DNA of 64,000 nt from Thalassia testudinum. Taxonomy: Eukaryota > Streptophyta > Magnoliopsida > Alismatales > Hydrocharitaceae. The DNA is taken from positions 1,116,001-1,180,000 of the forward strand of contig JAZHRO010000062.1 of NCBI GenBank assembly GCA_037157565.1, given 5' to 3'. How positions within the stretch are numbered: the stretch's first letter is position 1; every line of letters begins with the position of its first letter. The translations under genes were made by a program, and so were the position numbers. This document shows, in pieces, positions 33,710 to 46,319 of the stretch. Under the pieces are notes generated by a model. The model was not told the origin of the DNA. It searched no databases and worked only from the letters and a program-made list of their open reading frames with translations.

Positions 33710-35915
33710 TGTCTAACGTGCGGAATCAATGTTTTAAGATTGATACATTGTAGTATAGATCAAATCGCTCGTCAACAATTACAATTTATAGCTTAAAAGA
33801 AACCTGAGGTCGAACACAGGGAGCAAGTGTTGTAATAAATCTCAAAAATTGCAATTCTATCACATGGTAGCAATATATGATGAAATTTCTAAACTCAAAT
33901 AATATGTATATAAGAACCAATGTGGATAAAGTAAAAAGATTAGGGTAAAATGGTGATTTGAATCACCAATTACCCTAATTACAATAATATCAAATATCTC
34001 AACAGTATCAATCAACTTAAATCCATGTATGATAAGTGCACAGTGCACTCCCTTCAGAGATCAGACAATTGAACTCTCAACCAGATGGCTTAACCGTCTA
34101 ACTGCTACAGTGCCAGGAGGGCACCCTTCCCCTTCTCATTTCTTCTTCTACCTCCTTAAGCACAAGGGAAGGCACAACACAGAGCTCAGCACCAACACCA
34201 GCAAAGGCAAAGACCTCCCTCAGAAATCACTAAGTGTCGAGAGGATGCAAGCAGAGCAAAACCCCCCTCCCCTCTCTCTTCTTTCCTCTTCCTTTTCCTT
34301 TCTTTCTCTTCTCTCAGCGATAATCGGATCCAGGTATACGGGTAAAACGGTTCAGAGCCTAGACTGGTGTGGCATGGTCGGAAACCTTCGGGAGAAGGCC
34401 GTGAGTGTGGGTGAAAGAGTGTGTGCTCGGTGGCGTGATAGGGCAAGCAAAGCCCTAAATTTCTTGAGGGGTTTTGCTTGCGAGGATGAGATGAAGCTTT
34501 TGGAATAGGTGGCGAGGCTTATGGTGTGGTGTAGCGGACAGAGAGCCTTGTCGGAGTGGTTGCCAAAGGCGGAGAAGACATAGATGGATATGAGCGATTG
34601 GCGGTTGTGTATGTGTTGTGAGTGTAGGAGAGAAAAGTAGAGGGAAGGACAAAGATGTAGAGGGCCTTAGGAGCAGAGTAGATAGGCGGAGGGCTCCAGT
34701 TGTGGCTGATCGGAGCCGGAGAAGGCAGAGACAAAGATGAAGCAGCAATGACGATTGAGGTAGAAGAACGCCCTCCCATTGACCGGGGAGGTGAGCGAGG
34801 AAGTAAGGAAGATGTTGGCTCCTCCAATTTGATGGTTGGAAGTGAGGAGGAGTGGGTTGGAGAGAGGTCGCTGAAGCAAATCGTGGAGGTGGCTAGAGAA
34901 GGAGAAGAGAGGGATTTCTCTAACCAAAATTTGCTAAGGAGCTCGGGTTCTTATCTCCGCTCCTTTTATAAGTCGTTGGAAGGGGTTTAAAGCTTGGAGA
35001 CCAAGCTTCTATGCTTGGTAAGCTCGCCGGCGAAGGATACCCACATCTCTCATGCATTTGCATGAGAGATTTGGAAAGAATTGGAACCCACGAATAGGTT
35101 TGGTTTGAAAGTAATTACTTAAGAATCTCCCTTTCAATTTTGAGAGGAATTTGTCAAGTAATCGCCACGTTCTTGCCAATCAAAGCTCTCTGGAGTAGGA
35201 TTCCTAACTGATAATGGTGGAGGGACCTTCTTGCAAAGAGTGACGACAAAGATAGGGGGCATTTTGTAAGGAATTCAAAAGGTGAGGGGTTATTTGGGAT
35301 AAAAAGAGTCCGATTTGGACTAAATTGCAAACTAGGTCAAGACAATCTTTGATTGGGTCCAAATTTTGATACAAACCTAATTTTGACCTAAGGAATCCAA
35401 TGGTGAAGTTGTATTTTGGTTTTGACCTATTTTGACTGGGTAATTTATGTAAAAACCTAAATTAGGGCAATAATTTGTCTGACTCTGTTTTGGGTCAAAA
35501 CAGGTTCTGATGGTCAATTTAAGGATGCCAAACCCTAGAGAATATTTTGATATGAATTTTAGAGGATTTATGTGAATTTCATATTGACCATAACTTCAGT
35601 TAATTAAGCGGGTCTATTTTTAGGGTTTTAGATGTCCATTAATTCTTGAAATACGTGAAAAACCCGTTTCTATCTGCATGAACCCACTTATTAGATATTA
35701 ATGACTAAATGAACTTTAAAAAACCCCTGGAATATCCCATGGTTATTCTGTATTTGTAATGACATGGTAAAATTACAGAAATAACCCTGTTTTCATCTTT
35801 TCTTCTCAAAACAACTCTCCCTGCTTTAGAGACTTTTTGACTGGTATGTAGGAGCTTTTATTGACTTTATAAGATCAAATTGAGCTAGTTATAGCTCATG
35901 ATGGTGTTCCTATCA
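33710..35915 (-). repeat. 3' LTR of element A
   Basis: Homologous along its length to 44107-46314. The TATA box on the minus strand, CTTATAAAAGGAGC, lies at about 34958-34972. The conserved CCTGAGGTCGAACACAGGGA block lies at 33800-33825. Frames here (34029-34508, 34455-34990) recur in the other LTR with differences and are not believed to encode proteins. Confidence 0.92.
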
Positions 35916-37546
35916 TACCCCCATGCCTAGCTTTTGTTAGTCCCTTAGCAAAATTCTATGAATCTAACCGGTTATCTCAATTGGATGTAACCGTCAGGAT
36001 GTCCTACTAAGTCGCATTTCTAGGAATCAGATCTTAATACTAACAATAGGCCTAGAGGTGGTCAAGTACCAGCCCAGATCCAGACGTAACTAGCTTTCGC
36101 CTCAGTCTGCCTCGAAGGTTTCTAAGGCCCACAGGAGCTGACCTAAGGTTCGTTATACCTAGTGGTTAAGGCACCCGTGCTTGAAACATGGTTAGTCCAG
36201 GTTTAGTTTGCTAGTGCATTTTGATAGAGATAAAGAAGGAGAATTTGATTTGTAGAGAGCTTCTCTCTCGTTTTCTTTTCATTATATTTTTCCTTAGATC
36301 CATTTTCGGATTGGCCCTAAACACGGTTTATATCGGATTCCTTGTCCCCACCATCATTTCTCACAGGGTCCCTGGCAATTGATGCTTCGAGATAGCACCG
36401 CCCATGGCAACCCCCAGAACCCTGGCTTTCGAGATTTCGGGATAATCCCACCCATGGCGTTTTGTAGCTAAATCCAGACCCTGGTAATCGACATTTCGTG
36501 ATAATGCCACCAATGGCATCTGAACCAACACAAGATGCTTACATGCCCCCGGTAGGATATTTAGATATCCTAAGAGACAAGCACCGAGGAGACGATATGT
36601 TATTGTGCATCTTCGAGGGAAATTTCTTGCCTCTCAGCGTCGGGAACTTATCCAAATCATCTTGTGTTTTCGAGTCGCTCCTAATCTAGATCTTAGGATC
36701 GTTTTCAAAATAGATTAAATGCCCTTTGGCATGATTTTATTATTTAAAGTGCACTGAGCCAGACTGTGTGTGATTTAGGGTGTTTAAGTTATCGAGTCTC
36801 GCAAACCAGAGGTCAGTTAACGAGGTCGAATATTACCTAAGCCTTAGACCTAATACACAAGCTTTACATTTTCCCCAACCTTTTGAGGACTAATCCAGAT
36901 TGTGACAAGTACGCGAATGTTTTAATCCAATCAGATCCAAGAGGCCTAAGGTCGATATTTGCCACTAACCCCTTAAGTTTTAGCCTTTCATGTCTTAATT
37001 CATCATTCAATCCAACCTAGAAGTTAGGTACATTTCATATTACTTTGAAGGGACTCCATTTCTTTTATCTTTTTGCTCCTTTCTTTTCTTTTAATTTTTT
37101 TTTATGATGAAATGTATAATTTTTTTGATGAAACCCTTTTTGTGAATTGATTTTCACGACGTTTTGCACTTTCATACCCCCCATGCCTATGTTTTGCAAT
37201 GTCCTCATTGTAAATTAGGTGGGTTCGAGTTAATCTTAGATCGTACATTAGAACAAGTTTAAAGGGTGGGTGGACGGGTCGGGATGATTGTTGTGGATGA
37301 TTTCAAGCTCTGGTACGAGTACTAGAGGTGGAGTCGGATGTTTTAATGGATGAACCCTAAAGTGCAATATGAGTTTAGCAAAGAGATGTGTGAAAACGGG
37401 TTTCGGTGTTTTCAAAAGATGATGGGTTACCTCTCATTAAGAGCTGAGTTTAACACCATCAGCCGGGCACAATAAGCTCAGGGAGAATGGAGATCACAAG
37501 ATACCTCAGCCAAGTCCGTATCAGTGAGTTCAATAATTGGCTTGAG
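35916..37546 (-). other. Polypurine tract and long 3' UTR of element A
   Basis: AGGCATGGGGGTA on minus at 35916-35928 is the polypurine tract. The 1.6 kb beyond has no frame of note (the plus frame at 36498-36689 is a shadow) but is well conserved in order with the 3' UTRs of elements B and F, including CCCATGGC-containing repeats at 36370-36520. Confidence 0.75.
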
Positions 37547-38926
37547 TCACTGGCCATTCATGATGAAAGGTTCAGAATCAAGGCTGGGTTGACTGATTTC
37601 GACGGCTCCATTTTCAAAGATTCGTCTTACCAAGAATGGTCCAGTCCACTTAGATCTGAGTTTGCCTGGGAAGATTTTGAGCTTGGCATCAAAGAGTAAG
37701 ACTTTTTGACCAGGGTGGAAAGATTTTCGCACAATGTGCCTGTAATGAAAGGCTTTGACCCACTCTTTGTAGATATGTGAGTTCTCGTACGCATCATTGC
37801 GTAGTTCCTCGATCTCGCTCAATTGCAATTGGTGGTGTATTCCAGCCTTCATCAGATCCAGATTGCACTTCTGTACTGCCCAATAGGCCTTATGCTCCAT
37901 CTCTACAAGAATGTGACATGCCTTTCCATACACTAATCTGAAGGGAGACATGTCTAATTGGGTTTTGTGAGCGTTCCTTTATGCCCACAGAGCTTTCGGA
38001 AAGCGAGTAGACCAGTCCTTCCTATCAGGCCGAACAGTGACCTGAAGGATTTTCTTGATCTCTTGATTCAACAGTTCTGCCAATCCATTAGTCTGGGGTG
38101 GTAAGGAGTCGAGATACGATGCGACACCCCGTACTTTTTCATTAGGGACTGAAAGTGCACATTATTGAAATGCGACTCGCCATCGCTGATGATGGCCTTA
38201 GGAACCCCAAATTTGGTAAAGATGTTCTCCTAGATAAATCGGAGGATAACTTTATGATCACTAGTTCTAGTGGGACAGCTTCCATCCACTTGGAGACATA
38301 ATCAACAACGAGTAGAATGTATTCGAAGCCGTTGGATCCGGGAAAGGGTCCCATGAAATCGATTCCCCATATGTCAAAGATTTTGCACACAATTATCGAG
38401 TTCAAGGGCATCATATCTCGCGGGCCCATGTTGCCGAGGGTTCGACAACGAGCGCATGCCCTACAATACGTTTGTGTGTCTTTGAATAATGTGGGCCAGA
38501 AGAACCCACACTGGAGAATTTCGTTGCGGTTTTACGCCTAGAGAAATGGCCATCGCAGGCCTGGTCGTGACAGAATGAGATCATGTCATTGACCTCGTTG
38601 TCAGGAATGCATCTCCGGATCACCTGATCATTGCCAATGTGGAAGAGATATGGTTCCTCCGAAATATAGTACTTGGCCTTGGAAATCAGCTTGTCCTGCT
38701 TGGAAGTTGCCCAATCTGGCGGGACTTTCCCCATAACCAAGTAGTTCACCATAGCAGCAAACCAGGGGAGACCTTGAATGGCTAGTAAATGTTCATCCGG
38801 AAAATGCTCGGTTGTTGGTCCATATGGGTTAATGACTAAAGAAGGAAGATGGGACAAATGGTCAACTTCCACGTTCTGTTTTCCCGCCTTATCGCGAATC
38901 TCGAGATCAAATTCTTGCAACAGCAA
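37547..38926 (-). pseudogene. Integrase of element A, broken
   Basis: Minus-strand pieces: 38411-38926 (end of RNase H linker PSLVINPYG, then the zinc-binding region), 38142-38429 ([18 protein letters not shown], first catalytic Asp, and [12 protein letters not shown]), a piece near 38190 with SDGESHF (second Asp), and 37547-37951 (SPFRLVYGKACH, KAYWAVQKCN, PGQKVLLFDAKLK, KLRSKWTGPF), the C-terminal domain. A one-base loss near 38098 breaks the frame in the PYHPQTNG region, after which the catalytic Glu is still readable. Other breaks lie near 38430. Confidence 0.88.
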
Positions 38927-38929
38927 GAT

Positions 38930-39335
38930 CTAACGGATTAGTCGAGGTTTCGCGTCCTTCTTCACAAGTGCCTTACAGTGGTGTGATCTGAGTATATGAT
39001 GACATGGGACCCTAGAAGATAAGATCTGAATTTCTCCAAGCCAAATACTACATCTAGCAGCTCTTTCTCAGTAACTATATAGTTACGCTGAGCCTCGTCT
39101 AATGTCATGCTGGCGTAGTAGATGACCACGAGTTTCCCATCGACTTTCTGCCCAAGCGTTGCACCCACTACGTAGTCAGACGCATCACACATGATCTCAA
39201 AGGGTAGAGACCAGTCAGGGGATTGTAGGATTGGTGCTTGAGTAACTCGAACATGTAGGCTCTCAAATGCATGAGTGCACTCATCGGTGATCTCGAAAGG
39301 GACATCCTTTGAGAGAAGATTAGTCACGGGGCGGC
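38930..39335 (-). pseudogene. RNase H domain of element A
   Basis: Open from 39327 to 38962. LPFEIMCDASDYVVGATLGQ carries the first acidic residue, [23 protein letters not shown] the catalytic Glu, and IIYSDHTTVRHL the third acidic residue. It degrades the RNA strand of the hybrid during reverse transcription. It is joined to RT upstream through a frame break near 39340. Confidence 0.88.
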
Positions 39336-40366
39336 GATTTTCAAGAAATCAGGAATGAAACGATGGTAAAAATCGATGTGCCTCAGAAAAGAACGGATGT
39401 CCTTGACCGAGTTAGGCATGGGTTGCTTGGAAATCAAATTAACCTTAGCTCAATCAACCTGGATGCCTTTTTCAGAAATGAGGTGACCCAGGACAATTCC
39501 CTCAGGTACCATGAAGTGGCTCTTTTCCTAGGAAGGAACCAGATTCATGTAGATACAACGCCTGAGGATTTGGATCAAGTACAGGAGGTAATCATCAAAG
39601 GATTCCCCAAATGCCGAGAAGTTGTCCATGAAGACTTCAAGGTATTCACCTACCATATCGGAGAATATGGCAAGCATGCACCGCTGAAAGGTAGCGGGTG
39701 CATTGCAGAGACCGACGGGCATCCTATGGAATGCGTATGTTTCATAGGGGCAGGTGAAGGTGGTCTTCTCTTGGTCCTCAGGATGGATTGCTGCCTGGTT
39801 GTAACTGAAGTACCCATCCAAAAAGCAGAAGTATCGATTTCCCACTAGTTTCTCGAGTATCTGATCAATGAACAGTAGTGGGAAACGATCCTTCTTCATG
39901 GAGGCATTTAGTCTTCGGTAATCAATACTGACTCTCCACGAGTTAGCTATACGGGTCAGTATAGTCTCTTCGATTTTAGTCGTAATGACGGTGAGTCCTG
40001 CCTTTTGGGCACAACCTAGATTGGACTCACCCAACGACTGTCGGAGATTGGGTACATGATACCTGCATCTAACCACTTGATGATCTCCTTTTTCATGACC
40101 TCCTGCAGATTAGGATTCAAGCATCTCTGCATTTCACGGGATGGTCGTGAGCCCTCTTCGGTGTAGATGTGATGTGTGCAATACAAGGGGCTGATGCCAG
40201 TCAAGTCATCGAGAGTCCACCCAATGGCTCTCCGATGTTGCTGGAGGATAGAAATCAAGCGGGTTTCCTGATCAGAGGTAAGGTAGGAATTGATAATCAC
40301 AGGAAATGTCTGATCGGAACCCAAGAAGACATATTTGAGATGGTTAGGGAGGGGTTTCAACTCCAT
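39336..40366 (-). pseudogene. Reverse transcriptase of element A, catalytic FMDN
   Basis: 40016-40366 holds the linker and the start of RT (MELKPLPNHLKYVFLG, EMQRCLNPNLQEVMKKEIIKWLDAGI). 39528-40076 holds SWRVSIDYRRLNASMKKDRFPL, FLDGYFSYNQ, TFTCPYETYAFHRMPVGLCNAPATF and the catalytic box VFMDNFSAFG (about 39615-39645), with Asn for the second Asp. A frame overlap of 51 bases marks a frameshift near 40020. The motif order is typical of Athila. The D-to-N change alone should abolish polymerisation. Confidence 0.9.
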
Positions 40367-40486
40367 GACTGGATTTTCAGTAGAAACAGGTGGTTCAGGG
40401 TGAGGTTCAGGAGCAAGGACAGGAGCTAAAGGTATTTCTAAGTTTGGTTCAGGCTCCTCTAAGTGTGGGGTTTGATCTTCTTGTAG

Positions 40487-41229
40487 TTATATATCAGGGA
40501 TAAGCGGGTTTTCCTCAATAAAGGGTTCTTCAACCACGAATTCGATATTGCAGATCTGCTCGATAACCCCACAATTAATTCCCTTTTGGGCCTTAAAGAT
40601 GTTGATCTTTAGTGTCTTGTTCCCAAATTTTAACTCAATTTGGCCCTCTTCACAATTGATATCGGCCCTAGCTATGGCTAGAAAAGGTCTCCCCAAAATG
40701 ATCGGTGTGCTCTTCAAATTCTAGGGAGCATCCATGTCCAAAACTATAAAGTCCATGGGATGTAGAAATCACATACCCTAATTATGATGTCCTCGAGAAT
40801 TCCTTTAGGTGACTTAATAGTTCGACCAGCCAACTGTAATGTCACCTCTGTCAGTTTAAGCTCAAATTCTTCAAGGTGGTCAAGAAGGGATGTAGGTATT
40901 AGGTTTATGGAGGCTCCTAGATCTAATAATGAATGATCAAATTGAATACCACCAATTGTACATGAGATCAAAGGGGTACCGGGATCTTTTGCCTTAGGCA
41001 GGAGTTTACTTAAAATGACGGAGCTGGCTTGCTTCGACAGTACAATTGGATTCCTGCCTTTGGTTCGCGGCTTATGTTTTGGTGTACATATATCTTTTAG
41101 GAATCTTGCGTAAGCCGGTACATGGCGAATTGCATCCATCAATGGGATGCTTATTTGGATCTGCTCGAAGAGCTTGATCAGGTCCTCCTCAAGAGCCATA
41201 GGTTTGGGTTTCTTCTTTCCCTTGGTCAA
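40487..41229 (-). pseudogene. Aspartic protease region of element A
   Basis: 41229-40744: LFEQIQISIPLMDAIRHVPAYARFLKDICT precedes the protease proper, GTPLISCTIGGIQFDHSLLDLGASINLIP, with the catalytic Asp in LLDLGAS, then TLQLAGRTIKSPKGILEDI. 40717-40487: STPIILGRPFLAIARADINCEEGQI, the flap and C-terminal part. The pieces are split by a stop or frame change near 40740. It would cleave Gag-Pol. The DLGAS form is the usual one in this clade. Confidence 0.85.
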
Positions 41230-41685
41230 GGCCTCAGGAAATGGGCCTTAGTTGGTTCCTCTAGAATTGGCTCAGGTTCTTTATCAGGGATCGGGGTGTC
41301 CTGGATGACCAATCTAGGGTTAGGGCCTATAGTCTTAGGTGAGTTGTGGCTAGGAAAATGTGGGTCCTGTGTTGCTTTGCCACTACGGGTGGTGACGGAA
41401 TTTATTCCTGCCTGATTCTGGTTTGGGTTAGGGAGGATAGGTTTCTGCTGTTGAAGGGGTTGGCCCCATCAAGGAATGGAGCAGAAGGGACTTGATAGAC
41501 AAAGTGGGCTTGGCCCTGATTTGAATTCATAACGCGCCTTTGGTTCAGCACGTTATTTAGATTTGGCAGAGGCTGAGAAGGTAGTGCACCTAGCTGGCGA
41601 GCACTTGCTAGCTTTGTTGATTGATTTCACAGCTCAGAGATCTCTTCTTTATGTTGTTTTTGCATGTCAACCAAGGTCTGAAGAA

Positions 41686-43126
41686 TCAAAGATGTCTGAT
41701 CTTCTTTATGTGGTCTAAAATGGAAGTTTTGATTGGGCCTTGGTTGAATGGGTTGATAAGGATGCAGGTTTTGTGGTCGGGGTTGGAATTGAGGTCTTGG
41801 ATGTGAGTTATTTCCCGACCATGCAAAGTTTGGATGATTACGCCATCCAGGGTTGTAGGTATTTGAGAAGGGCTTGTTCTGGATGGCGTGGAGATCCTCG
41901 CAAGTCTAAGGATCCCCAGAATAATCAGGGTACAAGGGTTCAGAGTTCCCCCAACTTTGATAGGCTGGCCCGGAGTTTCCTCCAAAGTCATAATTAGGCA
42001 GGGGTGGATATGTATCCGTCACTGAAAAGTGGTAGATATTGTGTGTAGCTTCCCTACTTGAGGGCGGTGGTGTATATGTGCTTTGTGATGCAGAGGTGGT
42101 CTTGTGTAGATGTTTAGTGATATCGTCCACCTTCTTCTCAGTGATGGAGACCTTATCCAATTGACTGGCTACCAACTCCAAGTCAACAGATGTGGAAAGG
42201 CCTTACGATTCTTGCACCCCTCGATTGTTTGTTGATGCGCGGGTGGATGATTGGTCGTACGCACTTAGTGACTCATTGTTCAGGGAGTTCTCGCACATGC
42301 TCTCGAGAATCCTCCAAATCTCATTTTTATGCTGACCCATGATGCTGCCACCACAAGTTGCATTGACAAATAGCTTGATATCGTCACGGAGCCCATGGTA
42401 AAAGGATTGGACTTGTTCCCACTTTGGGACTTCGTGATGGGGGCATTTGCACATGAGGTCCAAAAAATGATCCCATGCCTCATGTAGAGATTCTCCCACT
42501 CCTTGGGAGAAGTGCGTGATTTGGTGCCGCATAGCATTTGTGCGACCAATGGGATAGAATTTTTGCAGGAAGGTGGTTTGAAGTTCTTCCCATGTGTTGA
42601 TCACGTGTGGATAAGTTTGAAACCAGTAGGCGGCTTTGTCAGCCAGAGAGAAGGAGAAGATCTTTAAGAGCAAGCCATCTCGATTCTGCATGTTTGCCCC
42701 AAAGGTGTGGGCCAGATGCTTTAGATTCTTGATGTGTTGGAAAGGTTCCCCAGAGTTCAAGCCATGAAATTTTGGAGTCATGTGAAGCATACTAGGCTTG
42801 AGCTCCACTTCGGGTCCTCCCGCGGGGATATTGATTCGTGGTTTGATCTCCACTGCTGTGGGATTGTAGTAATCTCGCATTTGAGGATGTGATGGTGGGT
42901 TGATGAAGGTATTGATCTGATCTCTAAAATCAAAGAATTGTTGTGGTTCAAAGTTAGGTCGTTCTGGTTGATCCATGGTTGTGATTGGGGGTTCAGGCTT
43001 AAAATCAGAGGAAATGTCAATATGATCAGGTTGTTGCACAAACACAGAGGTCGAGGCCTTACCTAGACGAAAGTGAATAACTAATGGAGGTTTCAAGGTT
43101 GGTCTTAAGGACCTCCTCCCGAACAT
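41686..43126 (-). pseudogene. gag (capsid) of element A
   Basis: The longest surviving frame is 42203-43126, 307 codons. It contains KPSMLHMTPKFHGL, EPFQHIKNLKHLAHTFG, LLLKIFSFSLADKAAYWF, TTFLQKFYPIGRTNAMRHQI, SQGVGESLHEAWDHFLDL and KCPHHEVPKWEQVQSFYHGL, the characteristic Athila-type retrotransposon gag. 41906-42181 and 41686-41991 continue the proline-rich C-terminal part after breaks. The likely start is further up than 43126 in a different frame, or at 43126 itself. No zinc knuckle is seen, which is normal for many Athila gags. Confidence 0.85.
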
Positions 43127-44106
43127 ACACTGATGGAGAAGATGAGAGATAGAATGTCAGATGGATCCAATCGAGGCACCCAAAGATTTTTGGATGACTA
43201 TAGAGGTTCGGGGTGAATGATACCTTTAGATCAGAAAGTCATCCACCTACGAATTACCTGGGTAGCCAAGAAGGGAGAGTTCCGCAAAGACACCTACACG
43301 GTAGAGCATCCCTACAAGTTATAAGGTTTCCCTCACCCGACCTTCCTTGTCACTGAGGGTCCAGGTAGACCAGAATGGTAACTTGACCTCCTAAGTCTAC
43401 CAATTTTAAGTTAAGATCAAGGTGCTTATGATTCTACTTGAACTTTAAGATAGTTTTGTGCAAGGTGACCTAATTTGAAGATTGGTTAATCCTACAAGGT
43501 GGGTCAACTTCACCTGTTTGTCCTTTGAGATTATTAGGTCCTGCTTTTAGGATTCAAGTGAGATTTAGAGCCTGATTTTAGAGTTTACTTGATTAGGTAT
43601 ATTCAATCAAGGCTTAGGCACACATTGTTTGGAAAGGTTGATTCTTTTTTTAAGCGTGTCTCTGAAACCCTGAGATGGAAACCCTAGTTTGCTCTAATTG
43701 GTCCAATTAATTGATTCCAAATGCGGTACCTAGGGCTCGAGCAAGAAGGTGATAACCCTAGATACCTTAAACCCTAAGTATGTGCAAGAGTTATGGTTAG
43801 GGTTTGTCTACTCAAAGAGTCAAATCAAATCAGATCAGGTAACTTGTGATGATTAATCTAAGAATGGAATGCAAGTTAGCCCTAATTGATTTTTGTTTCT
43901 TCGTTTAGCTTTTCAGAATCAGGGGCTTAATAAGGATGGAAAATGAGATTACCTACCCCTTGAGTGGCTGTTGTGCGATTGATCTTACTCCTTGGCTAAA
44001 TTCCCTGCACAGATCACAACAAAATAGATAGAGCAAGTTAGTATCAAATCAGATATTGCAATCAAGAGATTAAACTGCACGTTGCTCCTCGGCAACGGCG
44101 CAAAAA
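43127..44106 (-). other. 5' leader and tRNA-Asp-type primer site of element A
   Basis: TGCGCCGTTGCCGAGGA on the minus strand (44086-44102) matches the tRNA-Asp primer site usual in Athila elements with few changes, four bases inside the LTR edge at 44107. The remaining 950 bases form an untranslated leader without a convincing frame. Confidence 0.8.
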
Positions 44107-46314
44107 TGTTTAACGTGCGGAATCAATGTTTTAAGATTGATACGTTGTAGTATAGATCAAATTGCTCGTCAACAATTACAATTTATAGCTTAAAAGAAAC
44201 CTGAGGTCGAACACAGGGAGCAAGTGTTGTAATAAATCTCAAAAATTGCAATTCTATCACATGGTAGCAATATATGATGAAATTTCTAAACTCAAATAAT
44301 ATGTATATAAGAACCAATGTGGATAAAGTAAAAAGATTAGGGTAAAATGGTGATTTGAATCACCAATTACCCTAATTACAATAATATCAAATATCTCAAC
44401 AGTATCAATCAACTTAAATCCATGTATGATAAGTGCACAGTGCACTCCCTTCAGAGATTAGACGATTGAACTCTCAACCAGATGGCTTAACTGTCTAACT
44501 GCTACAGTGCCAGGAGGGCACCCTTCCCCTTCTCATTTCTTCTTCTACCTCCTTAAGCACAAGGGAAGGCACAACACAGAGCTCAGCACCAACACCAGCA
44601 AAGGCAAAGACCTCCCTCAGAAATCACTAAGTGTCGAGAGGATGCAAGCAGAGCAAAACTCCCCTCCCCTCTCTCTTCTTTCCTCTTCCTTTTCCTTTCT
44701 TTCTCTTCTCTCAGCGACAATCGGATCCAGGTATACGGGTAAAATGGTTCAGAGCCCTGACCCGAGTGGCGTGGTCGGAAACCTTCGGGCGAAGGCTGTG
44801 AGTGTGGGTGAAAGCGTGTGTGCTCGGTGGCGTGATAGGGCGAGAAAACCCCTCAATTTCTTGAGGGGTTTTGCTCGTGAAGATGAGATGAAGCTTTTGG
44901 AATAGGTGGTGAGGCTTATGGTGTGGTGTAGTGGACAGAGAGCCTCGTTGGAGTGGTTGCCGAAGGCGGAGAAGACGGAGATGGATATGAGCGATTGGCA
45001 GTTGCGTATGTGTTGTAAGTGTGGGAGAGAGAAGTAGAGGGAAGGAGGAAGATGTAAAGGGCCTTAGGAGTGGAGGAGATAGGTGGAGGGCTTTGGTTGT
45101 GGCTGATCGGAGTTGGAGAAGATGGAGACGATGGCGAAGCAGCTATGACAATTGAAGTAGAAGAATGCCCTCCCTTTGACCGGGGAGGTGCGCGAGGAAG
45201 TAAGGAAGATGTTGGCTCCTCCAATTTGATGGTTGGAGGTGCAGAGGAGTGGGTCAGGGAGAGGTCACCGGAGCAAATCGCAAAGGTGGCCGGAGAAGGA
45301 GAAGAGAGGGATTTCTCTAGCCAAAATTTGCTAAGGAGCTCGGGTTCTTACCCCTGCTCCTTTTATAAGCCATTGGAAGGGGTTTAAGGCTTGGAGACCA
45401 AGCTTCCAGGCTTGGTAAGCTTGCCGGAGAAGGATACCCACATCTCTCATGCGTTCGCATGAGAGATTGGGAAAGAATTGGAGCCCACGAATAAGTTTGA
45501 TTTGAAGGCAATTACTTGACGAATCTCCCTTTCAATTTTGAGAGGGATTTGTCAAGTAATCGCCACATTATTGCCAATCAAAACTCATCAGAGTAGGATT
45601 CTTAATCAATAATGGTGGAGGGACCTTTTTGCAAAGAGTGACGACAAAGATAGGGGCATTTTGTAAGGAATTCAAAAGATGAGGGGTTATTTGGGATAAA
45701 AAGAGTCAGACTTGGACTAAATTGCAAACTAGGTCAAGGAAATCTTTGATTGGGTCCAAATTTTGATACAAACCTAATTTTGACCTAAGGAATATAATGG
45801 TGAAGTTATATTTTGGTTTTTACCTAGTTTGACTGGGTAATTTATGCAAAAACCTAAATTATAGCAATAGTCAGTCTATGACTCTATTTTGGGTCAAAAT
45901 GATTTCTGATGGTCAATTCAAGGATGCAAAATCGTAGAGAATATTTTTATATGAATTTTAGAGGGTTTATGTGAATTTTATCTTGACCAAAACTTTATTT
46001 AATTAAGTGGGCCTGTTTTTAGGATTTTAGATGTCCATTAATTCTTGAAATGCGTGAAAAACTCATTTCTGCCTGCATGAACCCACTTATTAGACATTAA
46101 TAAATAAATGAAATTTAGCAAACTCCTGGCATACCCTGTGGTTATTCTGTATTTCTGATGAGATGGTAAAATTACAGAAATAACCCTATTTTCATCTTTT
46201 CTTCTCAAAACAACTCTTCCTGCTCTAGAGACTTTCTGACTGATATGTAGGAGCTTTTATTGACTTTATAAGACCAAATTGAGCTAGTTATGGCTCATGA
46301 TGGTGATTCTATCA
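44107..46314 (-). repeat. 5' LTR of element A
   Basis: Partner of 33710-35915. TATA box (CTTATAAAAGGAGC on minus) near 45354-45367. It ends at CTATCA (46309-46314) on the plus strand, followed by GTGAT. Confidence 0.92.
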
Positions 46315-46319
46315 GTGAT
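46315..46319 (-). repeat. Target site duplication of element A, right copy (GTGAT)
   Basis: Perfect partner of 33705-33709. Confidence 0.9.

Larger units (their letters stand above)
33710..46314 (-). mobile_element. Complete Athila-like Ty3/gypsy LTR retrotransposon, element A (12,605 bases)
   Basis: Structure read on the minus strand: 5' LTR (46314-44107), tRNA-Asp-type primer site, leader, gag, protease, RT, RNase H, integrase, 3' UTR of about 1.6 kb, polypurine tract AGGCATGGGGGTA, and 3' LTR (35915-33710). LTRs are 2208 and 2206 bases with TGAT.. and ..ACA ends and differ by scattered substitutions, mostly transitions. Perfect GTGAT duplications flank it. All parts are present and in order, but several frames are broken and the RT catalytic box is FMDN, so it is structurally complete and functionally dead. 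It is the youngest insertion of the nest. Confidence 0.92.

Noticed and set aside
33191..34990. Several overlapping frames on both strands
   Set aside because: Belong to LTR F and the 3' LTR of element A; the homologous 5' LTR carries altered versions, so no conserved protein.
39363..39848. 161-codon plus-strand frame
   Set aside because: Exact antisense shadow of the RT of element A.
41122..41997. Plus-strand frames over gag and protease of element A
   Set aside because: Shadows of the minus-strand gag-protease region.
37547..43126. Possibility that the RT-containing elements are endogenous pararetroviruses
   Set aside because: LTRs, primer sites, integrase and 5-base duplications mark them as LTR retrotransposons; no movement protein or coat motifs seen.
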